From the NCBI GenBank assembly GCA_022825725.1, contig JAJDWE010000023.1:1-46981 (forward strand): a stretch of DNA of 46,981 nt, written 5' to 3'. Both the position numbers and the translations under genes were made by a program. Below are positions 26,364 to 35,048 of this stretch, piece by piece (the first letter of the stretch is position 1; each line of letters begins with the position of its first letter). Below the pieces are notes generated by a model. It did no database searches, was not told the origin of the DNA, and saw nothing but the letters and a program-made list of their open reading frames with translations. This stretch comes from Gemmatimonadota bacterium. Its GTDB lineage: Bacteria; Gemmatimonadota; Gemmatimonadetes; Palauibacterales; Palauibacteraceae.

Positions 26364-28796
26364 ATGAAGAAGTTCGCGATCGCGGCTCTGGGTACGGCGG
26401 CGCTGTATCTCGCCGTCACGGGCAAGGATGCGCCGCTTGGCGCACCCTCTCAAGCCCTTGCGGTCGCGCCCGCCCCGGACACCGTCGCGAACTCGGTCAT
26501 CCAGACCGTGTGCACCCGCTGCCACAACGACTCGCGCAGGGCGGGAAACCGCTCCTTCCTCGAGTTCGACGCCGCGGAGCCGCAGGCCGATCCCGAGGCC
26601 GCCGAGCAGATGATCCGAAGGCTCCGCGCCGGGATGATGCCGCCGCCCGGCGTGAGGCGTCCGGACGAAGCGACGCTGACGGCCGTGGTCGAGGAACTCG
26701 AGACGCGCATGGATGCGGCGGCGCGCGAGAACCCGAACCCGGGGACGCGGACCTTCCAGCGCCTCAACCGCGCGGAATACCGGCGCGCGGTCCAGGATCT
26801 GCTCGATCTCGACGTCGATATGGAGGCGTTCCTCCCGACCGAGACGATGAGCGACAACTTCGACAACATCGCCGATGTCCAGATGATGTCCGCGACGTTG
26901 ATGGAGGGCTATCTGCGGGCGGCGAGCGAGATCAGCCGCATGGCGATCGGCGACCCGGACGCGGGCCCGCGCCAGGTCACCTACAAGGTGCCGAAGACGG
27001 CGTCGCAGGCGGTCCGGGCCGAGGGCGCGCCCTTCGGGACGCGGGGCGGGATCTCCGTTATCCACGTCTTCCCGGCCGACGGGGAGTACGTCTTCAAGAT
27101 GGACATGCACCCGGGCCCGACGGGGTTCCTGTACGGGATGACCGCGCCGGATGAGAAGATCGAGGTGTCGATCGACGGCGCGCGCGTGGCGCTGCTCGAG
27201 ATCGACCCGTTCATGTCGGAGTCCGATCCGCAGGGGATGGTGATCGAGACCGAGCCGATCCACGTGCGTGCGGGTCCGCAGCGGGTCACGGCGGCCTTCC
27301 TCCTCAACGCGGAGGGTCCGGACAACGACCTCATCAAGCCGATCGACTACAAGCTTGCCGACTCGAACATCGGCAGCGCCTACGGCGTGACGACGCTCCC
27401 GCACCTGCGCGACTTCCTCGTCACCGGGCCGTTCACGGTGACCGGCATCTCGGAGACGGCGAGCCGCAAGAGGATCTTCTCGTGCCGGCCCACGGCGCCC
27501 GACGAGGAGCGGCCCTGCGCGCGTCAGATCATCAGGACGCTGGCGGCCACGGCCTATCGCCGGCCGCTGGAGACGGACGATGTCGAAGACCTCATGGTGT
27601 TCTTCGATCTCGGCACCGAAGAGGGCGGTTTCGAGGTCGGTATCCGCACCGCGCTCCAGGCGATCCTCGCGAGCCCGCACTTCGTCTTCCGTCTCGAGGA
27701 GATGCCGGCGGATGTCGCGCCCGGGGACATCTACCGCCTGAGCGACATCGACCTCGCCACCCGTCTCTCGTACTTCCTGTGGGGCACGCACCCGGACGAC
27801 GAACTCGTGGAGCTGGCCGACGCGGGCCGCCTGTCGGATCCGGCGGTGCTGGAGGCCCAGGCGCGACGCATGCTCGACGACCCGCGGTCGGAGGCCATGG
27901 CGACGCGCTTCGCCTACCAGTGGTTCCGCCTGCAGGACCTCGAGAAGATCCACCCCGACGCGCTGCTCTACCCGTACTGGGATCATCGGCTCGTCGAGGC
28001 GATGCTGCAGGAGACGCAGCTCTTCTTCGAGCATCTCCTGCGTTCGGACGCTTCGTTCTTCGAGCTGCTCACCGCCGACTACACGTTCGTGAACGAGCGG
28101 CTCGCGCGGCACTACGGGATTCCGGACGTGACCGGGGAGGAGTTCCGCCGGGTCGCGATCCCCGACGAGGCGCGCCGCGGACTGCTGGGTCACGGGAGCA
28201 TCCTCACGCTGACCTCGCACGCGGACCGCACCTCGCCGGTCCTGCGCGGGAAGTGGGTGATGGAGGTCCTGCTCGGGACTCCGCCACCGCCGCCTCCGCC
28301 GGACGTGCCCGACCTCGAGGCGACGGACGAGGCGGAGGATGGACGCTTCCTGACGGTGCGCGAGCGGCTCGAGATGCACCGCTCGAACCCGGCCTGCCGG
28401 TCGTGTCACCGGGTGATCGACCCGATCGGCCTCGCGCTGGAGAACTTCGACGTCACCGGCGCATGGCGGATCAAGGACCAGGGCCGGACGGTGGACACGT
28501 CGGGCGAACTCTACGACGGGACCCCGATCCTGAGCGCGATGGATCTGAGGGCCGCGCTTCTCGAGCGAGAAGACTCGATGGTCCGGACCTTCATCGAGAA
28601 TCTCATGGCTTACGCCCTGGGCCGGCGGATCGAATACTACGACATGCCCACGGTGCGGGAGATCGCGCGCGTGGCGGAGGCGGATGACTATCGGATGACA
28701 TCGTTCATCATGGAGGTCGTGAAGAGCGCGCCCTTCCAGATGAGCGCCGTCGAGATGTTGGCGGAAGAAGATATCGACGCAGGCGGCGGGCACTGA
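26364..28796 (+). CDS. Diheme DUF1587/DUF1592/DUF1588/DUF1585 exported protein
   Basis: An 810-residue exported protein with a signal segment (residues 1-20). Two c-type heme motifs are visible: CTRCH near the N-terminus (residues 50-54) and CRSCH near the C-terminus (about 678-682). Between them lie the blocks of the planctomycete-type cytochrome set: FQRLNRAEYRRAVQDLLDL (DUF1587), RPLETDDVEDL (DUF1595-like), a long DUF1592 block with YRLSDIDLATRLSYFLWG, and the DUF1588 block HGSILTLTSHADRTSPVLRG. The C-terminal DUF1585 block ends the protein. The biochemical function is not established. ATG 26364 follows GGTGAGG. It heads a three-gene cassette with a DUF1552 protein and an ankyrin protein. 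Confidence 0.92.
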   Translation: MKKFAIAALGTAALYLAVTGKDAPLGAPSQALAVAPAPDTVANSVIQTVCTRCHNDSRRAGNRSFLEFDAAEPQADPEAAEQMIRRLRAGMMPPPGVRRPDEATLTAVVEELETRMDAAARENPNPGTRTFQRLNRAEYRRAVQDLLDLDVDMEAFLPTETMSDNFDNIADVQMMSATLMEGYLRAASEISRMAIGDPDAGPRQVTYKVPKTASQAVRAEGAPFGTRGGISVIHVFPADGEYVFKMDMHPGPTGFLYGMTAPDEKIEVSIDGARVALLEIDPFMSESDPQGMVIETEPIHVRAGPQRVTAAFLLNAEGPDNDLIKPIDYKLADSNIGSAYGVTTLPHLRDFLVTGPFTVTGISETASRKRIFSCRPTAPDEERPCARQIIRTLAATAYRRPLETDDVEDLMVFFDLGTEEGGFEVGIRTALQAILASPHFVFRLEEMPADVAPGDIYRLSDIDLATRLSYFLWGTHPDDELVELADAGRLSDPAVLEAQARRMLDDPRSEAMATRFAYQWFRLQDLEKIHPDALLYPYWDHRLVEAMLQETQLFFEHLLRSDASFFELLTADYTFVNERLARHYGIPDVTGEEFRRVAIPDEARRGLLGHGSILTLTSHADRTSPVLRGKWVMEVLLGTPPPPPPPDVPDLEATDEAEDGRFLTVRERLEMHRSNPACRSCHRVIDPIGLALENFDVTGAWRIKDQGRTVDTSGELYDGTPILSAMDLRAALLEREDSMVRTFIENLMAYALGRRIEYYDMPTVREIARVAEADDYRMTSFIMEVVKSAPFQMSAVEMLAEEDIDAGGGH

Positions 28797-28833
28797 GGGG
28801 GCCGCCCGGCGGAACAGATCAGGAGGAGTGAGC

Positions 28834-30234
28834 ATGGAACTCATCACAGGTAAGCACATCTCCCGCCGCATGGCTCTGAAGGGCGTGGGGGCGACGGTGG
28901 CGCTGCCGTTCCTCGATGCGATGCTGCCGGCCGGCCGGCTGTGGGCCTCGACGAAGTCTCTCACGGACGTGAAGCGGTTCGTGGCCATCGAGATGGTGCA
29001 CGGCGCCGCCGGGTGCAACGAGTGGGGCGCGTCGCAGTTCATGTGGTCGCCCGAGAAGGTGGGGCGCGACTTCGACCTCTCGCCGAGCAGCCTGAGTCCG
29101 CTCGAGCCGTGGCGCGACTACCTGACGATCATCTCGAACACCGATGTCGAGAACGCGGAGGCGAAGGCGCCGAAGGAGATCGGCGGCGACCACTTCCGCT
29201 CCAGCGCCACCTTCCTCACGCAGGCGCACGCGAAGCAGACCGAGGGCTCGGACGTGTTCGTCGGAACCTCGATGGACCAGTACTACGCGCAGCGCTTCGG
29301 GCAGGACACGCCGATCCCCTCCATGCAGCTCTGCATCGAGAACGTGGACCAGGCCGGCGGATGCGCATACGGCTACGCATGCGTGTACACCGACACGATC
29401 AGCTGGGCGTCGCCGACGGAGCCGCTGCCCATGATCCGCGATCCACGGGCCGCGTTCGACCAGTTGTTCGGGGCCGGCGGGACATCGGAGGACCGGGCCC
29501 GGCGCCGGCGCACCGACCGCAGCATCCTCGACTGGATCATGGGAGAGGTCAGCGGCCTCAAGCGCGCGCTGGGGGCCACGGACCAGCGGCGGCTGGACCA
29601 GTATCTCGACAACATCCGCGAAATCGAGCGCCGCATCGAGCGCATCGAGGCGTACAACACGAGTGGAGAGACGCGCGAGATCCCCGAGGCGCCGCCGGGC
29701 GTGCCGGATGACTTCGCCGAGCACGTACGCCTCATGTTCGACCTGCAGGCGCTGGCCTTCCAGTCGGACCTCACGCGGGTGTTCTCGTTCAAGCTGGGCC
29801 GCGACGGCTCGGGCCGCGTGTATCCGGATAGCGGCGTGGACGCCGGCTTCCATCCGGCCTCGCACCACGGCGGCCGCGAAGAGCGCGTGCGGGACTACGA
29901 GAAGATCAACCGCTACCACGTGAGCATGATGCCGTACCTGCTCGAGAAGCTGGCCAGCATCGAGGAGCCCGATGGGAACCTGCTCGACAAGAGCCTCATC
30001 CTGTACGGCTCGCCGATGGGCGACTCGAACCTGCACAACCACAAGCGTTGCCCGCTGTTCGTGGTCGGGAAGGCCGGCGGCGAACTCGAAGGCAACATGC
30101 ACATCAAGGCGCCGGATGGGACGCCGATGGCGAACGTGATGCTGAGCCTGATGCACAAGCTCGGTCTGGAGGACATGGAGAGCTTCGGCGACAGCACCGG
30201 CGACTTCTCGTTCTCGGCGGTCGCGCAGGACTGA
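28834..30234 (+). CDS. DUF1552 family exported protein
   Basis: A 466-residue protein of the DUF1552 family, which regularly follows DUF1592-type heme proteins. The N-terminus carries a twin-arginine-like signal (SRRMALKGVGATVALPFL), so it may be folded before export. The middle holds a long alpha-helical stretch (RRLDQYLDNIREIERRIERI, about residues 253-272). Conserved HHGGREE and LYGSPMGDSNLHNHKRCP blocks resemble the metal-site region of sulfatase/DUF1501-like folds; that likeness is tentative. The ATG at 28834 is six nt from a perfect AGGAGGAG; a GTG at 28828 lies within it and is less likely. The intergenic gap to the heme gene is 37 nt. Confidence 0.92.
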   Translation: MELITGKHISRRMALKGVGATVALPFLDAMLPAGRLWASTKSLTDVKRFVAIEMVHGAAGCNEWGASQFMWSPEKVGRDFDLSPSSLSPLEPWRDYLTIISNTDVENAEAKAPKEIGGDHFRSSATFLTQAHAKQTEGSDVFVGTSMDQYYAQRFGQDTPIPSMQLCIENVDQAGGCAYGYACVYTDTISWASPTEPLPMIRDPRAAFDQLFGAGGTSEDRARRRRTDRSILDWIMGEVSGLKRALGATDQRRLDQYLDNIREIERRIERIEAYNTSGETREIPEAPPGVPDDFAEHVRLMFDLQALAFQSDLTRVFSFKLGRDGSGRVYPDSGVDAGFHPASHHGGREERVRDYEKINRYHVSMMPYLLEKLASIEEPDGNLLDKSLILYGSPMGDSNLHNHKRCPLFVVGKAGGELEGNMHIKAPDGTPMANVMLSLMHKLGLEDMESFGDSTGDFSFSAVAQD

Positions 30235-30269
30235 GTCGACGGGTCGGTCAGAGGGTCGGAGGCAGATCG

Positions 30270-32282
30270 ATGTTGAAGAAAATCGGCAAGGCCGGTCTTA
30301 GGGCCGGGGCCCTCGTCGCGCTCTGCGCGACTACACTGTGGGCGGCCACCGCGATGGACGCGCCCGTCGCCGAGGCGGCCGCGCGAGGCGACATCGAGTC
30401 CGTGCGGACGCTACTCCGCGACGGAGCGGATGTGAACGCGGCCCAGGGCGACGGGATGACCGCGCTGCACTGGGCGGCGCTGCGGGGCGACGCGGAGATG
30501 GTGTCCGTGCTCGTCTACGCCGGCGCCAACGTCGCGTCGACCACGCGCCTCGGCGCCTACTCGCCGCTCCACCTCGCGAGCCGGGACGGCCGGGCCGAGT
30601 CGGTCACCCTCCTTCTCGAAGCCGGAAGCGACCCCAACGCGACGACGACGACCGGCGCCACGCCACTTCACTTCGCGGCGGCGGGCGGGGACGTGCCGAC
30701 CCTTGAGGGTCTGCTCGGGGCCGGAGCCGAGGTCGACGCGCGAGAGAACTCCAACGGGCAGACGCCGCTCATCTTCGCCGCTGCCGCCGGACGTCTGGAG
30801 GCGGTGCAGGCGCTGATCGCACACGGCGCGGACGTGTCGGTCGCGTCCCGTGTCCTGGACTTCGTCGAAAAAGCGCGCACCGACAGCGAGGCCCGCGGCC
30901 GCCGGCGGGAAGTCCTCACCGCGATTCGGAAGGCCGAAGCCGAAGCTCGCGGCGAAACCGTGGTGGCCGGAGTCACCCGCACCGACACGCCGTCCGGTCA
31001 GGAACCGACGCGGCGCGAGGCCGCCGACCGGGCGAACCGGGACCAGACCGGCACGGCCCCCGCGACGGGTCAGGGTGCGGGCGCCAATCCCGGCCAGGAG
31101 ACTCCGCCGGCGGAATCCGCGGCCGCGCAGGGCGAGGATCCTCCCGAACCCGCGCAGGAGGCTGCCGAGGCTGAGGAGGCTGCCGAGGCCGAGGCCGAAG
31201 CGGAACCGGCGGAGGAAGAAGAGGCTGCCGAGGAACCGGCGGCGGAGGCGGAAGAGGAGTCGAAACCTGCGCCGCGGCCGCTGAGCTACAGCGACATCGT
31301 CGGCAAGCAGGGCGGCATGACCGCGCTCCACTACGCGGTTCGCGAAGGTCACTTCGAGACCGTCAAGGCCCTCCTCGCGGCGGGCGCAGACATCGACGGA
31401 CGGACGGGGGGCGACGAGAGCACCCCGCTCGTCGTCGCCACCGTGAACGGGCACTACGACCTCGCCGGCTGGCTGCTTGAGCAGGGGGCGGACCCGAACC
31501 TGGCCAGCGAGGACGGCGTGGCCCCGCTCTACGCGACGATCGCCAACCGCTGGGCGCCCAAGGCGCTCTATCCGCAGCCCACCGCGTTCCGGCAGCAGGA
31601 ACTCGACTACATGGAGCTGATGGAGATGCTCCTCGCCGCCGGGGCGGATCCGAACGCCCGCGTGAACACGCACATCTGGTACTCCGCCTACAACTTCGAC
31701 CTGCTCGGCGTGAACTTCAGCGGCGCGACGCCCTTCTGGCGCGCCGCGAAGGCGCTCGACATCCCCGCCATGGAGATGCTGGTGGCCGCCGGAGCGGATC
31801 CCCACATGCCGACGAAGAAGGCTCCCTCCCGCCGGTTCCGTCGTCCCGCCGATGGCGAGGAAGAGGAGGAGGAGGATCCCAGCGGACTCCCGCCCGTCGA
31901 GGTCGGGGGGCCGGGCATCCCGCCGCTCGTCGCAGCCGCGGGCTACGGCTACGGGCGCTCACGCACGGGCAACCAGCACCGGCATCGGCCCGATGAATGG
32001 ATGGCCACGGCCATTTACCTTGTCGAAGAACTGGGCGCGGACGTCAACGCGCGCGACTCGGACGGCTTCGGGGCGCTCCACTACGCCGCCGCGCGCGGCC
32101 ACAACGAGCTGATCGAGTACCTCGTCGGCAAGGGCGCCGACCCGCTGATCGTGGCCCGCAGCGGCCAGACGACGGTCGACATGGCGAACGGCCCGATCCA
32201 GCGCGTGCAGCCGTTCTTCGAGACGATCGCCCTCCTCGAGGGCATGGGCGCGAAGAACAACAACAACTGCCTCAGCTGCTGA
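30270..32282 (+). CDS. Exported ankyrin-repeat protein
   Basis: A 670-residue protein with a signal peptide (residues 1-28, ending TLWAATA). A first block of about five ankyrin repeats (residues 35-200) includes GMTALHWAALRGDAEMV and GATPLHFAAAGGD. An Ala/Glu-rich low-complexity linker follows (about 285-350). A second ankyrin block (about 350-650) contains an inserted loop with a run of Glu. The protein ends NNNNCLSC. Ankyrin repeats bind proteins; this one would act outside the cytoplasm, probably with the DUF1592/DUF1552 partners encoded just upstream. ATG 30270 follows GGAGGCAG and is 35 nt from the previous stop. Confidence 0.9.
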   Translation: MLKKIGKAGLRAGALVALCATTLWAATAMDAPVAEAAARGDIESVRTLLRDGADVNAAQGDGMTALHWAALRGDAEMVSVLVYAGANVASTTRLGAYSPLHLASRDGRAESVTLLLEAGSDPNATTTTGATPLHFAAAGGDVPTLEGLLGAGAEVDARENSNGQTPLIFAAAAGRLEAVQALIAHGADVSVASRVLDFVEKARTDSEARGRRREVLTAIRKAEAEARGETVVAGVTRTDTPSGQEPTRREAADRANRDQTGTAPATGQGAGANPGQETPPAESAAAQGEDPPEPAQEAAEAEEAAEAEAEAEPAEEEEAAEEPAAEAEEESKPAPRPLSYSDIVGKQGGMTALHYAVREGHFETVKALLAAGADIDGRTGGDESTPLVVATVNGHYDLAGWLLEQGADPNLASEDGVAPLYATIANRWAPKALYPQPTAFRQQELDYMELMEMLLAAGADPNARVNTHIWYSAYNFDLLGVNFSGATPFWRAAKALDIPAMEMLVAAGADPHMPTKKAPSRRFRRPADGEEEEEEDPSGLPPVEVGGPGIPPLVAAAGYGYGRSRTGNQHRHRPDEWMATAIYLVEELGADVNARDSDGFGALHYAAARGHNELIEYLVGKGADPLIVARSGQTTVDMANGPIQRVQPFFETIALLEGMGAKNNNNCLSC

Positions 32283-32323
32283 CCCGCCCGCTCCGGCGTT
32301 ATTGAGAGGGTGGACTCCGGCCG

Positions 32324-32728
32324 TTAGTCGGTGCGCGGGAGTCGCTGGGAGATGGAGATCGGGTAGCCGTCGGGGTCGCGCAGGGTGAACTCGATGGAGC
32401 GGGCGTTCGGGTTCACGTGCGGTTCGTCGAGGCAGTCGGCTCCCATGGCGCGGGCGCGCTCGAAGAGGGCCTGTGCATCCTCCGTGTAGAAGTAGAGCAG
32501 GACGCCGCGGCCGGGCGTCCCCACCAGCGGGTCCGTCATCCCCGGGTGGGCCTTGAACTCGCGGTGGTGCAGCATGAGTTCGACGCTTCCGTCCGGCGCG
32601 AGGAGCCGCTCGAAGTGATGGCCCCCCCGACCGCTCACGAAGCCGAAGAGTTCCACGTACCAGGCTGAACTCGCCGCCACGTCCCGGACGACGAGCATCG
32701 GCGTCAGGCCTTGACCGGTCATGGCCAT
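32324..32728 (-). CDS. VOC (glyoxalase/bleomycin-resistance) family protein
   Basis: A 134-residue single-domain vicinal-oxygen-chelate protein with the beta-alpha-beta-beta-beta pattern twice: LTPMLVVRDVAASSAWYVEL, LMLHHREFKA, GVLLYFYTEDAQALFERA and IEFTLRDPDGYPISISQ. Such proteins bind a metal and act as lyases, dioxygenases or drug-binding proteins; the substrate is unknown. An AGGT lies upstream of the ATG at 32728. It converges with the ankyrin gene, 41 nt away, and no clear terminator is visible between them. Confidence 0.88.
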   Translation of the reverse strand: MAMTGQGLTPMLVVRDVAASSAWYVELFGFVSGRGGHHFERLLAPDGSVELMLHHREFKAHPGMTDPLVGTPGRGVLLYFYTEDAQALFERARAMGADCLDEPHVNPNARSIEFTLRDPDGYPISISQRLPRTD

Positions 32729-32764
32729 CGGCTTGGACCTTCGGCGCCGGCTTCCGGCTGACGC

Positions 32765-34150
32765 CTAGTGGTTCGAGTTGTTCGTCTGCGCCTGGGCGGC
32801 GCGGCGCGCCTCCTCCCGGGCGGCGACGAGCGCCTCGAACTCCGCGGGGTCGAGGTACGTCACGTCGACCCACAGGTGCGCCATCTCGTCCACGGTCCGG
32901 TCCCCGTAGTCGACCCACTGCTCATGGTCGGGGTTGTTCGGGTTCTCGGCGGTGTTGTCGTGCCAGGCGGTGATGACGAGCGTGGTGCCCGCGGGGAGGA
33001 GCGGGGCGGCGTCTTCCTCGTAGATGTAGTTGATGTGCCAGTTCCACTGGAAGTTGTCGACCTGGTTGATCAACTCCTTGCGGCCATCCGGATAGATCGC
33101 CTCGAGCGACATCGCCTTGCCGCGCATGTGCATGTGCGGCTGGAAGTTCTCCAGTCGCGCGGGCCAGCGCAGCGTGTGGAAGTCCTGCGTGACCGCGACC
33201 TCGCCCGGCGGAATGTCGAGGCCCGTCCGGCCTGTGGCGTTGTAGAACATGAGCCGGGTGCGGTTCCGGGGCTCCTCGCCTTTCGGATAGAACCAGACGC
33301 CGAGTTCGACGTAGCTGTCCTCGATCCGCTTGCCCATCGCGTGAAGGTGGACCTCCCAGCGGATCTCGGAGCCGGGGAGCATGACCTTGCCCGCGCCCTC
33401 GGGGAAGATCTCGCCCTCCTTGCCCACAGCCCACTCCATGAAGAGTCCCGGGCCGCCCATCGCGCCGCCCCGCGTGCTCGCCTCGACGATGCCGGCGCTC
33501 ATGGGGCTCTCCTCCTCGTCCTGCTGGAGGAAGGCGAGGACGTGGTGCGTGATCGTGCGCGCGTCGTTGCCGGCCGGCTTGATCTCGATCGCCTTCACCC
33601 AGCGCGGCTCCGTGACGCCGGTCGGCGTGGTCGGCCGCCACCACTTGTCCATCGTCTCGGCTTCGAGCGTGTACGGCTCCGAGGCGATGATCAGGTCCGG
33701 CTCCCCGAAGTCGGCCCTGAGGCGCCATTCGTTCGGGTCGGGGAACTCGGCGGGCGGCGGGAGGTCCGCGGGATCGCCTTCGGCGCGGCCGCCGTCGATC
33801 CACGCGACGATCGTCTCGATCTCCTCACTCGACAGGCTGCGGTCGTTCCTGAACTCCTGGATCCCGACCGTCGGGTCGAGGTGCCAGGGCGGCATGATGC
33901 GGTTCGAGACCTTCTCGCGGATGCTCGTCGCCCAGCGGTAGGCGTCCCGGTACGTGAGGAGCGCCATGGGGGCGATCGAGCCTTCCTGGTGACACTCCTG
34001 GCAGTTCGCCTGGAGGATCGGCGCCACGTCCCGGTTGAAGGTCACCTCCCCGGGCCCGCTCTCCTGCGCCTGCGCCGGCCCCGTGGCGCCCAGCGCGCCG
34101 AGTGCCGCTGCGATTGCGGCTCGCTTACGGGAGATCGATGTCTGTCTCAT
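32765..34150 (-). CDS. Exported heme-c / copper monooxygenase-like protein
   Basis: A 461-residue exported protein. Signal peptide at residues 1-29 (ending PAQAQ). A cytochrome c-like domain (FNRDVAPILQANCQECHQEG; heme motif CQECH; Met ligand probably in RIMPPWH) is followed by two beta domains. These contain HHVLAF, HLHAMGK, PHMHMRGK and a late WHDN, a histidine distribution like copper type II ascorbate-dependent monooxygenases (PHM/DBM fold). Electron delivery from the heme to a copper centre would be a reasonable hypothesis. AAGGAG lies just upstream of the ATG. The same-strand genes upstream are a hypothetical protein and a creatininase family protein. Confidence 0.85.
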   Translation of the reverse strand: MRQTSISRKRAAIAAALGALGATGPAQAQESGPGEVTFNRDVAPILQANCQECHQEGSIAPMALLTYRDAYRWATSIREKVSNRIMPPWHLDPTVGIQEFRNDRSLSSEEIETIVAWIDGGRAEGDPADLPPPAEFPDPNEWRLRADFGEPDLIIASEPYTLEAETMDKWWRPTTPTGVTEPRWVKAIEIKPAGNDARTITHHVLAFLQQDEEESPMSAGIVEASTRGGAMGGPGLFMEWAVGKEGEIFPEGAGKVMLPGSEIRWEVHLHAMGKRIEDSYVELGVWFYPKGEEPRNRTRLMFYNATGRTGLDIPPGEVAVTQDFHTLRWPARLENFQPHMHMRGKAMSLEAIYPDGRKELINQVDNFQWNWHINYIYEEDAAPLLPAGTTLVITAWHDNTAENPNNPDHEQWVDYGDRTVDEMAHLWVDVTYLDPAEFEALVAAREEARRAAQAQTNNSNH

Positions 34151-34205
34151 GGTCGTGCTCCTTCAGCCTGACTCGGAAAAACGTCCCTGAATCGGACGGC
34201 GCGCG

Positions 34206-35048
34206 TCACGGGTTGACGATGACCCGAACGAACCCGTTCGTCCAGCAGCATTGGGCGTGGCCCGCGGCGGAGACGCCCGAACCGTCGTTCGCCCGCACGC
34301 GCAGGATGTATTCGCCGGGCTCGCTGAAGGTGACCGGCGTGATGACCTCCGCTCCGCTCGATGGGACGCGAGCAGTTCGCTCGCCGAACGTCGCGTCGCC
34401 CGGACCCTGGTGCTTGAACCACGTGAGACTGACCGGCGAGCCGTCGCGGCTCCCGGCCACGAAATGGCTCCGCCCCACGCCGTCGTCCCGAACGTGGACG
34501 CCCACGTCGAGTGGTTCTCCGACCCGGGCCGAAAGGGGACCTCCCCAGGCGCCGGCCGGTCCCGCGCCTTCCTCGCCCGCCCCGAAGCGGAGGACGGGGG
34601 GCGTGTTCCCGTCGCCGGCTTCGCCCTTGAGCGCATCGATCCGCCAATCCCGGTGCACGTGGCCCGGGACCCGGAGCGTCTGGCCGCGCATCCTGAGCGT
34701 CCAGTAGACCTTCCCCTCGCCGAAGTCCGCCGGGACGCGGACGACGAACACGCCGTAGTGGCGGCGCGGGGCGAACGAGGTGGGCTGCGCCCCCTGGAAC
34801 TCCGCCGGCTCGATCGTGTTGTCCGGCCCCAGGGGGACCTCGATCGTCTCATCGAAGTTGCGGTTGAAGTAGCCGAACGAGAGCGACAGCGTGCCGTCCG
34901 CGTTTGGATACCAGCCCTCGTAGGCGGGAGTCACCGTCTGCCCCCGGCCGCTGGGATTGCCGAGAGGGATCTGACCGGCGAGCGGCAGCGCCTCGGCACA
35001 CAGCGCCGCGATGACCGCAGCGGGCGCCAGGATCCGGGCAGGTCTCAC
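34206..35048 (-). CDS. Exported hypothetical beta-rich protein
   Basis: A 280-residue protein with a signal peptide (residues 1-26, ending PLAGQ) and otherwise beta-strand-type sequence. The C-terminal part (about 180-275) resembles an Ig/PKD-like fold (VTFSEPGEYILRVRANDGSG). I know no function. The start is a GTG at 35048 overlapping the upstream gene's stop as GTGA, so it is translationally coupled to the creatininase-like gene. The gap to the downstream heme/monooxygenase-like gene is 55 nt. Pair AQCC near the C-terminus could form a disulfide. Confidence 0.7.
   Translation of the reverse strand: MRPARILAPAAVIAALCAEALPLAGQIPLGNPSGRGQTVTPAYEGWYPNADGTLSLSFGYFNRNFDETIEVPLGPDNTIEPAEFQGAQPTSFAPRRHYGVFVVRVPADFGEGKVYWTLRMRGQTLRVPGHVHRDWRIDALKGEAGDGNTPPVLRFGAGEEGAGPAGAWGGPLSARVGEPLDVGVHVRDDGVGRSHFVAGSRDGSPVSLTWFKHQGPGDATFGERTARVPSSGAEVITPVTFSEPGEYILRVRANDGSGVSAAGHAQCCWTNGFVRVIVNP

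Noticed and set aside
26259-29042. 927-residue minus-strand frame opposite the DUF1592 gene
   Set aside because: Composition typical of a GC shadow (Arg/His/Asp-rich), no motif, and the + strand carries heme motifs and conserved blocks.
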